Assembly (NCBI GenBank): GCA_944388125.1
Contig: CALXHO010000106.1
Location: 1 to 55,042 of the forward strand
DNA: 55,042 nucleotides
Direction of reading: 5' to 3'
Source: an uncultured Gemmiger sp.
GTDB lineage: Bacteria; Bacillota; Clostridia; Oscillospirales; Ruminococcaceae
Position numbers and translations under genes: made by a program. How positions within the stretch are numbered: position 1 is the first letter of the stretch; every line of letters starts with the position of its first letter. Positions 24,586-33,494 of this stretch are shown one piece after another. Below the pieces are notes generated by a model. It was not told the origin of the DNA. It ran no database searches and saw only the letters and a program-made list of their open reading frames with translations.

Positions 24586-24636
24586 GCAAGTAATGGCTTT
24601 GCCCGGCAAGCGGGCAGGATTTTCTGTTTACTGGAG

Positions 24637-25914
24637 GTGGCCGAGATCGAACCGTTAGCACAACGTCTGCGTCCCCGTAGCCTGGATGAAGTCTGCGGTC
24701 AACAGCATCTTTTGGGAAAAGACAAGGTGTTCCGCCGTACCATCGACAGCGGGCACATTCCCAATATGATATTCTATGGGCCTTCCGGTGTCGGCAAAAC
24801 GACAGTTGCGGGGATCATTGCCCAGAACAGCGGGATGCATCTGCATAAACTCAACGGAACGACCGCTTCTACCAGCGATATCAAAGCAGTTTTATCCGAC
24901 ATTGGAACACTGGCCGGTGCGGGAGGCATCCTGTTATATCTGGATGAGATCCAGTACTTTAACAAGCGTCAGCAGCAAAGCCTGCTGGAATGCATCGAGC
25001 AGGGCACTGTGACACTGATTGCCTCCACCACCGAAAACCCATACTTCTACATTTATAATGCTCTGCTGTCCCGCTGCACCGTATTTGAATTCAAGCAACT
25101 TACCCAGGCGGATATTGCGCAAGGCATCAGCAACGCGGCCCGACGCATTGCTCAGGAGCAGGGACACCCCTTGGAAATCGAACCGGATGCCCTGCAATAC
25201 TTGGCACAGAGCGCGGGTGGCGATATGCGCAAGGCATTGGGCAATATGGAGTTTGCCGTCACGGCAGCCCCAGCCGACTCCGAGGGGCACCAGATTGTCA
25301 CTCTGGACATGGTGCAGCAGGTTGCCAAGCACACGGCAATGCGCTACGATAAACTGGGCGATGATCATTATGATATTGTCTCGGCCTATCAGAAGTCGAT
25401 GCGCGGCTCTGACCCGGATGCTGCCCTGCACTATCTGGCACGGCTCCTGGAGGCCGGCGACCTCGTTTCCGCCTGCCGCCGCCTGATGGTCTGCGCCTGC
25501 GAGGATGTGGGGCTTGCCTACCCACAGATCATTCCCATTGTCAAGGCGGCTGTGGACGCGGCCAATATGCTTGGCCTGCCGGAAGCCCGCATCCCCCTTG
25601 CCGATGCAGTGGTCCTGGTAGCCACAAGCCCCAAATCCAATTCTGCCTATAACGGAATCAATCAGGCCATGGCCGACGTCAAGGCAGGCCGCAGCGGACC
25701 GATTCCCCGGCAATTGCAGAACAAGCATTTTGACGGCGAAGATGCCCTGGTCAAAGGGCAGAACTATAAGTACGCCCACAACTTTCCGAACCACTGGGTG
25801 GACCAACAGTATCTCCCCGATGTGCTTAAAGATGTACACTACTATACATTTGGGGACAACAAGACCGAACAGGCCGCTGCAAACTACTGGGCAAGAATCA
25901 AATCCCAGCGATAA
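24637..25914 (+). CDS. rarA: Replication-associated recombination protein RarA
   Basis: RarA (MgsA) is an AAA+ ATPase related to clamp loaders that acts at stalled forks. The 425-residue protein starts with PLAQRLRPRSLDEVCGQ, has Walker A FYGPSGVGKTT (about residues 46-56), Walker B LYLDEIQYFNKRQQ, sensor 1 TTENP, and the C-terminal tetramer domain with MRGSDPDAALHYLARLLEAG and the KGQNYKYAHN end. The start is a GTG overlapping a GGAGG, so ribosome binding is atypical; no better start is in frame. Confidence 0.95.
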   Translation: MAEIEPLAQRLRPRSLDEVCGQQHLLGKDKVFRRTIDSGHIPNMIFYGPSGVGKTTVAGIIAQNSGMHLHKLNGTTASTSDIKAVLSDIGTLAGAGGILLYLDEIQYFNKRQQQSLLECIEQGTVTLIASTTENPYFYIYNALLSRCTVFEFKQLTQADIAQGISNAARRIAQEQGHPLEIEPDALQYLAQSAGGDMRKALGNMEFAVTAAPADSEGHQIVTLDMVQQVAKHTAMRYDKLGDDHYDIVSAYQKSMRGSDPDAALHYLARLLEAGDLVSACRRLMVCACEDVGLAYPQIIPIVKAAVDAANMLGLPEARIPLADAVVLVATSPKSNSAYNGINQAMADVKAGRSGPIPRQLQNKHFDGEDALVKGQNYKYAHNFPNHWVDQQYLPDVLKDVHYYTFGDNKTEQAAANYWARIKSQR

Positions 25915-25977
25915 AAGTTGTAAAGAATGTAAATTTTCGAAAAGTGTATTTTTATCCCTATTGTTTTTGTGGGGAAA

Positions 25978-26024
25978 AAGCGGAGCGGTGTTTCCTGCCG
26001 GCAGGAAATGCCACTCCGCTTTCT
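25978..26024 (+). terminator. Terminator of rarA
   Basis: A long imperfect hairpin, AAGCGGAG with CTCCGCTT and inner TTTCCTGCC/GGCAGGAAA, followed by a short T-rich tail. Confidence 0.65.
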
Positions 26025-26346
26025 ATATCGCGAGAAAGGTTCCGACTCTCGGTCTGAAATCCGATGGCAACGGCAAAAAGACGATGACTATGCTCTTTGG
26101 CAGGCACACGGTTTACACAGCCCACCCTTTTCTCCGCTTTAGAGTTGTAAAATCTGATAGTTTGAAAGCGAGTAATTCTCCCCTGGATTACTGCATTTCA
26201 AAAATGATACAAGATTCAACTAAAATACATAGAATTATACACTTCATACATTTTTGAAGAGAACACCCGAAAACTCCATTATCGTTATTTCGTTGTTTAT
26301 TGAAGATAAAAAATGTATTTTCACAATATTATCACATCTAACAATG

Positions 26347-26375
26347 TTGACAAATACATTGCAGATTATTACAAT
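26347..26375 (+). promoter_or_regulatory. Promoter of the PerR-like gene, with dyads
   Basis: TTGACA (26347-26352), a 17-base spacer, TACAAT (26370-26375). Short inverted units CAATG/CATTG lie at 26343, 26358 and 26372, so the regulator may control its own promoter (inference). It does not match the PerR box closely. Confidence 0.65.
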
Positions 26376-26496
26376 GCAATTAGATTTATTGCGTTGCGTT
26401 ATTTTCTTATTTATTTTTGCTTCCAATTTCCAGACAAAGGTTGGAAAAGTGGACTATATAAAGGTATCAGAAAAACAACGGAAAAGGAGATTCCCC

Positions 26497-26877
26497 ATGC
26501 GGTATTCACATCAGCGCGAATTGATTTTGAAGGAAGTTCTGGCCCGCACCGATCACCCCACTGCGGAGCAGATCTGCACTTCCCTGCGGGCGGTTTGCCC
26601 CCGGCTCAGCCTGGGCACGGTGTATCGTGACCTGAATACGCTGGTCGCCATCGGCAAGGTGCGCCGCGTATCCATTCCCGGAGAGGCAGATCGTTTTGAC
26701 GGTGAACTGGGAAGCCATCAGCATATGTTCTGCCGCAAATGCCGCAAGGTCATCAGCTTGCCCATCCCTGCCGATCATCTGGAACACCTCGTTATGGATT
26801 GCCCCGGTATTGAGGTTGAGAATTACTCCCTCACCGTATTCGGCCTCTGCTCAGAGTGCGCCAAAACCGAATCTTGA
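26497..26877 (+). CDS. PerR-like Fur-family regulator
   Basis: A 126-residue Fur-family repressor. The winged helix covers residues about 10-60 (HPTAEQI, then LSLGTVYRDLNTL). The structural zinc site has CRKC and CSEC. Aligned by eye with Bacillus PerR, H37 (HPTAE), D85 (RFDG) and the H91/H93 pair (SHQH) are kept; the D104 position appears to be Ser. So it is likely a peroxide or metal sensor, with PerR most probable. The start at 26497 has AAAAGGAG; a longer frame reaches 26254. Confidence 0.85.
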   Translation: MRYSHQRELILKEVLARTDHPTAEQICTSLRAVCPRLSLGTVYRDLNTLVAIGKVRRVSIPGEADRFDGELGSHQHMFCRKCRKVISLPIPADHLEHLVMDCPGIEVENYSLTVFGLCSECAKTES

Positions 26878-26900
26878 AGGAATCTCTTCCATCCAGTCTG

Positions 26901-26946
26901 AAACGCCGTTTTTTCACCATTGTGTGAGGGAACGGCGTTTGTTTTT
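26901..26946 (+). terminator. Terminator of the PerR-like gene
   Basis: AAACGCCGTT (26901-26910) pairs with AACGGCGTTT (26931-26940), followed by a T run. Confidence 0.85.
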
Positions 26947-27030
26947 ATGCCGTACGTCTGAATCGCCCGGGCACTGCTCTGCCATAACATCCTTTTCCGG
27001 TGCATATATTTGCTTCGGGAGGTGTTGCCT

Positions 27031-28272
27031 TTGCTCAGAATCCTTGGCCTTATCCTGGTAATGTGCATATGCTTCTTATTGCCAATGCTGGCTTTACGGG
27101 AAGAGAACGATCCGCCCGCTTCAACTGCAGAGCCTTTCTTTACGGATTTTCCCTCTCCGTCTCCAGCTGTGCAAACAGATGCCCCGAATTTTTCCTACCG
27201 TGCAGTGTGGATCTCCTATCTCGAATGGCAGCAGATGGACTTCACCTCGGAGGATGTGTTTGAAGCGCAGGTTGCTGATTTGTTTGCGAATTGTGCGGAC
27301 ATCGGGCTGAATGTGGCAATCGTACAGGTGCGTCCCTTTGGGGATGCTCTCTATCCCAGTGAGCTGTTTCCATTCAGCCATCTCTGTACCGGTACACAAG
27401 GGCAGGATCCGGGATTTGATCCCTTGGCAATCCTTGTGGAGCAGGCCCACCACCATGGAATGGAAATTGAAGCGTGGGTCAATCCGTACCGTCTCCAAAG
27501 CGGCGGAATTCCTGGCCGGCTTTCTCCCGACAGCCCGGCCGTACTGCACCCGGATTGGGTCAAAGAAGCAAACGACGGGCTGTGGCTGGATCCCACCAAC
27601 GAGGAAGTACAAGCTTTCCTCACGGACGGTGTTCAGGAATTATGTGAAAACTATGCCATAGACGGAATCCATTTTGATGATTATTTTTATCCCTCTACAG
27701 ATCCGTCATTTGATGCGGAAAGCTATGCAGAATACTGTTCGGACGGAGGCGCCCTCTCGCTGGAAGACTGGCGAAGAGAGAATGTCAATACTCTGGTGGC
27801 GGCCTGCTACAATGCGGCGCATTCCTGTGCGGTGCGTTTCGGAATTGCTCCACAGGGCAATCTACAAAACAACCGCGATGTCCAGTACAGCGATGTGCAG
27901 CGCTGGCTCGCCGAACCGGGATTTGTGGATTACCTGATGCCTCAGATGTATTGGGGACTGACCTGGGCAAACGACGGGGATGACTCCGCCGCGCTGGGCG
28001 ACTGTCTTTCCCAATGGCTGGCGCTTCCCCGTTCGGAAGAGGTCGACCTGTATGTTGGTCTGGGTGCCTACCGAATCGGAGATGGTGACGGTTCCGACGG
28101 ATCTCGGGCGGAATGGAACAGTGGTCATGCACTGGGGGACCAAATCCGCTTTCTTGCAGAAAAACAGATTTCCGGATTTGCACTGTACCGGTATGACTCC
28201 CTTTTCAATAATACTTGCTGGTCGGATCTTGCCGGTCGGGAAGTCTCTGCTCTTCGCGAACTGTTGGCGTAA
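27031..28272 (+). CDS. Secreted GH10-like glycosidase (GHL10/DUF187 type)
   Basis: A 413-residue exported protein. The N-terminus is a hydrophobic signal (MLRILGLILVMCICFLLPML), then a Ser/Pro linker. The catalytic-type barrel starts near YRAVWISYLEWQQ and has IVQVRPFGDALYPS, AWVNPYRLQ, DGIHFDDYFYP and LMPQMYWGL, signatures of the 'family 10-like glycosyl hydrolase' (GHL10) group, often acting on peptidoglycan or other glycans. I use the TTG at 27031, six bases after GGGAGGTG, rather than the TTG at 27010. Confidence 0.88.
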   Translation: MLRILGLILVMCICFLLPMLALREENDPPASTAEPFFTDFPSPSPAVQTDAPNFSYRAVWISYLEWQQMDFTSEDVFEAQVADLFANCADIGLNVAIVQVRPFGDALYPSELFPFSHLCTGTQGQDPGFDPLAILVEQAHHHGMEIEAWVNPYRLQSGGIPGRLSPDSPAVLHPDWVKEANDGLWLDPTNEEVQAFLTDGVQELCENYAIDGIHFDDYFYPSTDPSFDAESYAEYCSDGGALSLEDWRRENVNTLVAACYNAAHSCAVRFGIAPQGNLQNNRDVQYSDVQRWLAEPGFVDYLMPQMYWGLTWANDGDDSAALGDCLSQWLALPRSEEVDLYVGLGAYRIGDGDGSDGSRAEWNSGHALGDQIRFLAEKQISGFALYRYDSLFNNTCWSDLAGREVSALRELLA

Positions 28273-28381
28273 AATGTGATCCCCAAAAATGTCTGACCGT
28301 GACAACAAATTGCATTTCTGTCAAAGCTGTGTTAGACTCGATTATACACAAAGTCTAACTGGATTGGAGGTTCCTGATCCC

Positions 28382-29146
28382 ATGGTAATCCGCTGGAATG
28401 TAACGATTCCGGAACTGACAGGTCAGCAGCCGCGGACGGCATATGTATATCTTCCTACTTGCTACGATTCGCAGCCGGAAAGGCGTTTTCCTGTTCTGTA
28501 CATGTTTGATGGACACAATGTTTTCTTTGACAGTGATGCCACTTATGGCAAATGCTGGGGCATGAAAGAGTATCTGGATTATACCGATACCCCTTTGATC
28601 GTGGCGGCAGTAGAATGCAATCACGGTGCCAACAACGAGCGCCTGTCCGAATATTCGCCCTATGATTTCCGCAATCCCCGCTTTGGGAAGGTAAAAGCCG
28701 CCGGACGGCAGACCATGGAATGGTTTGTCAACAGCTTCAAGCCGGAAATCGACCGCAATTACCGGACCCTCCCGGATCGCAGACACACATTCATTGCAGG
28801 CAGCTCTATGGGCGGTCTGATGAGCCTGTATGCAGTAACAGAGTATAACCGGGTATTTTCCCGTGCCGCGGCCCTCTCCCCCTCTCTGTGGGTCTCACCC
28901 TCGGGTCTGGCCCAGACCATCGCCGAGGCGGACATCACTGCCGGAAGCGTTGTATATATGGATTACGGCGCAAGAGAACTTTCCCACCATGAGGCCATGC
29001 GCGCCGAATTCGGGAAAGTCGCCAATCAGTTGCTGATGCGCCGCATTCTTCTGACCACCCGCATCGTTCCGGGCGGTGAACATTGCGAGGCCAGCTGGGA
29101 AAGACAGCTGCCGTTCTGTATTCCTGCATTGATGTACGGCCTTTGA
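28382..29146 (+). CDS. Putative esterase (alpha/beta hydrolase)
   Basis: A 254-residue esterase-D/enterochelin-esterase-like hydrolase. The nucleophile motif is GSSMGGLMS (about residues 142-150), FDGHNVFFD lies ahead of it, and a late His-containing PGGEHCEASWE is probably the catalytic His. No signal peptide is seen. I use the ATG at 28382, eleven bases after GGAGG; the longest frame adds 31 residues. It follows the glycosidase gene. A substrate cannot be given. Confidence 0.82.
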   Translation: MVIRWNVTIPELTGQQPRTAYVYLPTCYDSQPERRFPVLYMFDGHNVFFDSDATYGKCWGMKEYLDYTDTPLIVAAVECNHGANNERLSEYSPYDFRNPRFGKVKAAGRQTMEWFVNSFKPEIDRNYRTLPDRRHTFIAGSSMGGLMSLYAVTEYNRVFSRAAALSPSLWVSPSGLAQTIAEADITAGSVVYMDYGARELSHHEAMRAEFGKVANQLLMRRILLTTRIVPGGEHCEASWERQLPFCIPALMYGL

Positions 29147-29237
29147 TTTCTTTACCATACCGGACAAATAATCTTGCAAATCGTGCCTTTGAATCGGATT
29201 TTGATATGCAAAAAGTGCCTGTTTTCGAACATTCTCT

Positions 29238-29266
29238 TTGCAAAGAGAAATTGGCGATGCTATAAT
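29238..29266 (+). promoter_or_regulatory. Promoter of pta
   Basis: TTGCAA (29238-29243), a 17-base spacer, TATAAT (29261-29266) with an upstream TGC (extended -10). Confidence 0.75.
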
Positions 29267-29327
29267 AAGAATGTAAATCACGGCGTCACGATGTTGGCTG
29301 CGCCGCAATCTGATCGGAGGTACATAT

Positions 29328-30293
29328 ATGGACATTTTTGAAACATTTGAGACTCGTTTGAAGCAGAATCCTCGCACGATCGTTTTTACCGAAGGCACCG
29401 ATCCCCGTATCCTCAGCGCGGCCAGCCGTCTGCTTGCCGATGGTACGCTGAATGTCATCCTGCTTTCGGCTCCTGCGGACGTGGAGAAGGCCGCTGCTGA
29501 AGCCGGTTTCGATGTGAGCAAGGCAACTGTGATCGATCCTCTGTCCTATCCCGAGATGGACGAGATGGTCGCACAGATGGTTGCCCTGCGCAAAGGCAAG
29601 ATGACCGAAGAACAGTGCCGTGCTGCACTGACGCACAGCAATTACTTCGGCACCATGCTTGTCAAAATGGGTAAGGCTGACTGCCTGCTGGGCGGTGCCA
29701 CCTACTCTACCGCCGATACGGTTCGTCCTGCACTGCAGCTGATCAAATGCCGTCCCGGAATCAAGTCGGTCAGCTCCTGCTTCATTCTGATGCGCGGCGA
29801 TGAACGTCTGGCCATGGGTGACTGTGCCATCAATATTGATCCTTCCGAGGATGAAATCGTAGAGTCCACCATCGAAACGGCTCACACTGCCGAGATCTTC
29901 GGCATCGACCCCCGCGTTGCCCTGCTGAGCTACTCCACCTTCGGTTCCGGTAAGGGTGAGACCGTTGACAAGATGCGCAATGCAACCGCTCGTGTCAAGG
30001 AACTGGCTCCCGATCTGAAGGTTGACGGTGAGCTGCAGTTCGACGCAGCCGTCGCCCCTGAGGTCGGCCAGCTAAAGGCTCCCGGCAGCAAGGTTGCCGG
30101 CTATGCCAACACCTTCATCTTCCCCAACATCAACGCAGGCAACATCGGCTACAAGATCGCACAGCGTCTGGGCGGCTATGAGGCTTACGGCCCCATTCTG
30201 CAGGGTCTGAACGCTCCCATCAACGATCTTTCCCGTGGCTGCAACGCGGATGAGGTCTACAAGATGGCACTGATCACCGCTGCTCTGATCTGA
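29328..30293 (+). CDS. pta: Phosphate acetyltransferase
   Basis: Pta converts acetyl-CoA and phosphate to acetyl phosphate, the step before acetate kinase in fermentation. The 321-residue protein has the short, single-domain form. Signatures are GTDPRIL, HSNYFGTMLVKMG, LLGGATYSTADTVRPALQLI, SYSTFGSG and ANTFIFPNINAGNIGYK. GGAGG precedes the ATG. It stands alone with its own promoter and terminator; ack is not in the window. Confidence 0.97.
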   Translation: MDIFETFETRLKQNPRTIVFTEGTDPRILSAASRLLADGTLNVILLSAPADVEKAAAEAGFDVSKATVIDPLSYPEMDEMVAQMVALRKGKMTEEQCRAALTHSNYFGTMLVKMGKADCLLGGATYSTADTVRPALQLIKCRPGIKSVSSCFILMRGDERLAMGDCAINIDPSEDEIVESTIETAHTAEIFGIDPRVALLSYSTFGSGKGETVDKMRNATARVKELAPDLKVDGELQFDAAVAPEVGQLKAPGSKVAGYANTFIFPNINAGNIGYKIAQRLGGYEAYGPILQGLNAPINDLSRGCNADEVYKMALITAALI

Positions 30294-30310
30294 TTTTGCT
30301 ACAGTAAAAG

Positions 30311-30347
30311 AAAAAGGCTCCGACCAAAGAGTGTCGGGGCCTTTCTT
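30311..30347 (+). terminator. Terminator of pta
   Basis: AAAGGCTCCGAC pairs (one G-U) with GTCGGGGCCTTT, then a T-rich tail. Confidence 0.8.
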
Positions 30348-30360
30348 TGATAATTGCCAA

Positions 30361-30399
30361 AAAAGCAGGGCGTTCCAATTGTGGAACGCCCTGCTTTGT
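30361..30399 (-). terminator. Terminator of the first BMP lipoprotein gene
   Basis: GCAGGGCGTTCC pairs with GGAACGCCCTGC; a T run follows on the minus strand. Confidence 0.85.
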
Positions 30400-30420
30400 C
30401 AGTTATTCAGTCGAATGGAA

Positions 30421-31614
30421 TCAGCCCTGGTAATCAACGGTGACGTTGGTAACAGTGGGCGTAACATTGACATCGGAGCTGTCATCGATGACCAGAGTGC
30501 CATCAACGATCTCAGCGAACATGGTATCGTACTGCTCCTGAGTGAACTTGGTGAACTTGGAAGTCTCCATCGGCAGGCCGACGCAATCTTCAGCAGCACC
30601 CAGCTTAGCTTCAACACCGGCGTAGGTCTCGCTCCAGGTCCAGTCGTTGCTCATGCAATCGGTCAGAGCAACGTTGACGGAGTTGGCCAGAGCCTTCATG
30701 GCGGAGGTGATGACGAAATCGCCCAGGTTGGACTGGTCAACGTCAACGCCGATCATCTTGCCGTTGTTGGCTTCAGCAGCAGCTGCGCAGGAGTTGCCGA
30801 CCTGACCGCCGCAGGCGAAGATGACCTGAGTGCCTTCGGTATACCAGCTGTCCATCTTGGTCTTGATCTCGTCGCTGGCACTGAAAGTGCCGGAGTACCA
30901 GTACTTGATGTTGACATCGCTGATGCCCATCTCTGCAGCCGCCTCATTGGCGCCCTGGACAAAGCCGTAGCCGTAACGGATAACGGCAGGAACTGCGATG
31001 CCGCCCAGGAAGCCCAGCTCGGTGTAGCCGTCGGTCACGGCAGCGTAACCGGCCAGATAGCCCGCCTGCTCCTCCTTGTAGGTAACCAGAGCAGTGTTGC
31101 TGGTAACGTACTGAGACAGATCATAATCATCCATGTTAAAGTCCGCAGCGCTGGTATCAACACCGCCGGCACCGAGCATGTCGGTCACAGCAACGTCCAG
31201 AGCCAGGAAGGAAACATCGGGATACTTGGTCTGAGCCTCATGCAGGGTGTTGGCAAACAGGTAGCCGGCCATGACCACGGCCTTGGCGCCGTCGTTGACA
31301 GCGTTATCAACCTGCTCCAGACGGGCAGCATCAGAGTCCTCAGTGGGACGATAGTAGTTGGCCTTCAGACTGTTGTTGGCGCAGAAGTCCTGAACGCCCT
31401 GCCAGGTGTACTGGTTGAAAGACTGGTCATCAATGTTGCCCACGTCCGTGATGAACGCAACATCGGTCTTTGCATCGGAATCGGTTGCGGCTGCCTCGCT
31501 GGTGGTACCAGTCGTGGTAGAGGCACCGGAATTCGAAGCAGAGGAATCATTGCTGCAGGCAACCAGCGAAAACGCCATGCTTGCTGCCATGACCAAAGCA
31601 AGAATCTTTTTCAT
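30421..31614 (-). CDS. BMP-family nucleoside-binding lipoprotein
   Basis: A 397-residue solute-binding lipoprotein. The signal ends in the lipobox LVAC; a Ser/Thr-rich linker follows. The BMP/PnrA fold is marked by DVGNIDDQSFNQ (about residues 57-68), GYLAGYAAV, YGYGFVQGANEAA, VIFACGGQVGNS and GVDVDQSN. Family members bind purine nucleosides for an ABC importer. Nearby deoD and cdd support nucleoside uptake. The partner ATPase and permeases are not in the window. It has its own predicted promoter. Confidence 0.92.
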   Translation of the reverse strand: MKKILALVMAASMAFSLVACSNDSSASNSGASTTTGTTSEAAATDSDAKTDVAFITDVGNIDDQSFNQYTWQGVQDFCANNSLKANYYRPTEDSDAARLEQVDNAVNDGAKAVVMAGYLFANTLHEAQTKYPDVSFLALDVAVTDMLGAGGVDTSAADFNMDDYDLSQYVTSNTALVTYKEEQAGYLAGYAAVTDGYTELGFLGGIAVPAVIRYGYGFVQGANEAAAEMGISDVNIKYWYSGTFSASDEIKTKMDSWYTEGTQVIFACGGQVGNSCAAAAEANNGKMIGVDVDQSNLGDFVITSAMKALANSVNVALTDCMSNDWTWSETYAGVEAKLGAAEDCVGLPMETSKFTKFTQEQYDTMFAEIVDGTLVIDDSSDVNVTPTVTNVTVDYQG

Positions 31615-31677
31615 GACTTGTGTTCTCCTTTGTTTTCAGGTAAATCAGAGACAAAATATCCCTGCCATACAAGTAGA

Positions 31678-31706
31678 AGTATAACGGTTTTTCGGCTCTT
31701 TTGCAA
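31678..31706 (-). promoter_or_regulatory. Promoter of the first BMP gene
   Basis: Minus strand: TTGCAA (31701-31706), a 17-base spacer, TATACT (31678-31683). Confidence 0.6.
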
Positions 31707-31757
31707 TGAAAACGGGCATTACAAAAACATAACAAACTTTTGACACATATTTAATGA

Positions 31758-32921
31758 TCAGTTCTGATAGTCGCAGGCCACATTGGGAGTCTGGGGCAGA
31801 TTGGAAGGATCCGGATCGGAGTAGCGTTCCACCTTGACCGTGCCAGAAAGGATATCCAAATAGAGACGCTCGTACTCATCCTGAGAAAAGTCAATGAAAT
31901 TCCACTGTGCCGTCGCCAGCCCCAGCGCGCCGACAGACACACCAAGGCGTTCGGTTTGTCCTGCCTGGTCGCCGTTCCAGCCTGCGCCGTCTGCGTAAAA
32001 TTCATACAGCTGATTCTGGACCACCGTAGAGTAACGCTTGACCGCAGACCCGATCACCTGGCTGCCCAGATTGCTCTGGTTCCAATCGGCCGCAATGACA
32101 TGCCCGCCGCTCTCCTGCGCGGCGGTGACGCAGCTCTGAGCAAGAGTTCCGCCACAGGCGAAAATCAGCTGGGTACCGTCGGCATACCAGCCGCTCATAC
32201 GGGCAGAGATTTCCTCCGAGGCATCATACTGCCCGCTATACCAGATTTTGAGATAGACTTCCACGCCGTTATGCTCGGCAGCAGCCTGCGCTCCCTGCAA
32301 GAATCCGGTCCCGTAACGGACGATGCCCGGCAGCATATCCGCCCCCAGAAAACCGAGGCTGGTATATCCATCCGATACCGCTGCATAACCGGCCAGATAG
32401 CCGGCCTGCTCCTCACTGAACAGAACGCAGTGGGTGTTGGAGGCCGTGCTGTAACTGGAATAATCCTCACTGTGAGGTTCTCCATCCAACAACAGATAGC
32501 TGACCGTCGGATAATTGTTCTGAAGCTCGTACAGAGGAACTTCCATATCCTGTCCGGCACATACGACCAGTTCTGCACCGCTGGCAGCAGCCTGACGCAG
32601 GACATCCTCGTTGGCCTCCAGGCCTTCCCCTTCTGCCGTAAACAGCTGTGCCGTGTAGTTGAACGTGGCACAGAAATTCTGCACACCCTGCCAGAGCATG
32701 GCATTCATGCCGGTCTCCGCACCATCGGAATCAATGGCAAGTGCAATGGTGGTCCCACCGCCATCCAGCGGAGTCTCTGCATGTTCATCGGGTTCCAGCA
32801 CGTAAGCAGCATCGTCCTGAAGGGCAGGCGAAGCAATAGTGGTGGAATCCTGTGCATTGCAGGCTCCGAATGTTATCACCATGGCCCCACACAATCCAAG
32901 GGACAAGAGTTTCTTAATCAA
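31758..32921 (-). CDS. Second BMP-family lipoprotein, divergent
   Basis: A 387-residue paralogue of the neighbouring BMP protein. The signal ends in FGAC, a weaker lipobox. The same blocks are present (GYLAGYAAV, VRYGTGFLQGAQAAA, LIFACGGTLAQS, AADWNQSN), but the first ligand motif DxGxIDDxSFN of the neighbour has become DSDGAETGMN, so ligand choice may differ. I use the TTG at 32921, seven bases after GAGGAG. A tandem copy suggests duplication with change of specificity (inference). Confidence 0.88.
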   Translation of the reverse strand: MIKKLLSLGLCGAMVITFGACNAQDSTTIASPALQDDAAYVLEPDEHAETPLDGGGTTIALAIDSDGAETGMNAMLWQGVQNFCATFNYTAQLFTAEGEGLEANEDVLRQAAASGAELVVCAGQDMEVPLYELQNNYPTVSYLLLDGEPHSEDYSSYSTASNTHCVLFSEEQAGYLAGYAAVSDGYTSLGFLGADMLPGIVRYGTGFLQGAQAAAEHNGVEVYLKIWYSGQYDASEEISARMSGWYADGTQLIFACGGTLAQSCVTAAQESGGHVIAADWNQSNLGSQVIGSAVKRYSTVVQNQLYEFYADGAGWNGDQAGQTERLGVSVGALGLATAQWNFIDFSQDEYERLYLDILSGTVKVERYSDPDPSNLPQTPNVACDYQN

Positions 32922-33011
32922 AACGTATCTCCTCAAATCTTAGAAAAAACAAACGCCGTGCGGCAAAAGTCCAAAATATGCTGCCGCTGCGGCAATGACC
33001 TTTCTAGTATG

Positions 33012-33034
33012 CCGTATCCGGCGTCTGTTGTCAA
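33012..33034 (-). promoter_or_regulatory. Possible promoter of the second BMP gene
   Basis: Minus strand: TTGACA (33029-33034) and a weak -10 (CATACT or ATACTA) 17-18 bases on. Confidence 0.4.
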
Positions 33035-33077
33035 CTGAGACCCGACACATCGGAATGTGCTTCCTGATATCCGGAAT

Positions 33078-33494
33078 TCAGGACTCGAGATTCTTGGGTC
33101 CAAAGCCAAGGGGCAGCAGGTCCCCCAGTGTGCAGGTCTGGTAGTCCTCCTCGCTTTTCGCCAGGATCACCCGCAGACTGTTGCCGCCGAACTCAAACAG
33201 TGCCTGGCGGCAGACTCCGCAGGGACTGGTGGGAAGTGTATTTACCTGATTCTCCATACTTCCTACAATGGCAATTGCCTCAAACTCACGCTCGCCACTG
33301 CTTACCGCCTGGGCAAGAGCAGCGCGCTCCGCGCAGATGGTGGGGGAAAACGAGGCGTTTTCAATGTTGCAGCCGACATAGACCTTGCCGCTTTTTCCCA
33401 ACAGGGCTGCGCCCACCTTGAAGTGGGAATACGGCGTGTAAGCATTTTCCCGCACGGCAAAGGCTGCACGGATCAGTTCCCTGTCCCCCATCAC
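33078..33494 (-). CDS. cdd: Cytidine deaminase
   Basis: Cdd deaminates cytidine and deoxycytidine to uridine forms. The 138-residue protein is the short tetrameric type. The zinc/active site reads CNIENASFSPTICAERAAL with CAE, and the second part is SPCGVCRQAL (PCxxC). The ATG overlaps the end of deoD by four bases (ATGA), so they are coupled. In Bacillus cdd sits between dgkA and era; here it is with deoD instead. Confidence 0.96.
   Translation of the reverse strand: MMGDRELIRAAFAVRENAYTPYSHFKVGAALLGKSGKVYVGCNIENASFSPTICAERAALAQAVSSGEREFEAIAIVGSMENQVNTLPTSPCGVCRQALFEFGGNSLRVILAKSEEDYQTCTLGDLLPLGFGPKNLES

Larger units (their letters stand above)
25915..26496. other. 582-base region without a recognised gene
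   Basis: It holds the rarA terminator (25978-26024), then about 320 bases with no coding frame I can support, then the promoter of the PerR-like gene (26347-26375) inside AT-rich sequence. CAATG/CATTG units recur around that promoter (26343-26378) and could form an operator. The 26030-26130 part has mixed composition and may be a decayed gene or a small RNA; I found no riboswitch match. Confidence 0.5.

Noticed and set aside
26030-26130. Riboswitch-like stretch (CCGATGGCAACGG) in the gap before the PerR-like gene
   Set aside because: Only a short resemblance to part of the SAM riboswitch; the other conserved blocks are missing.
30331-31743. A 470-residue open frame on plus across the first BMP gene
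   Set aside because: Antisense shadow of a well-supported lipoprotein gene; no ribosome site or motif of its own.
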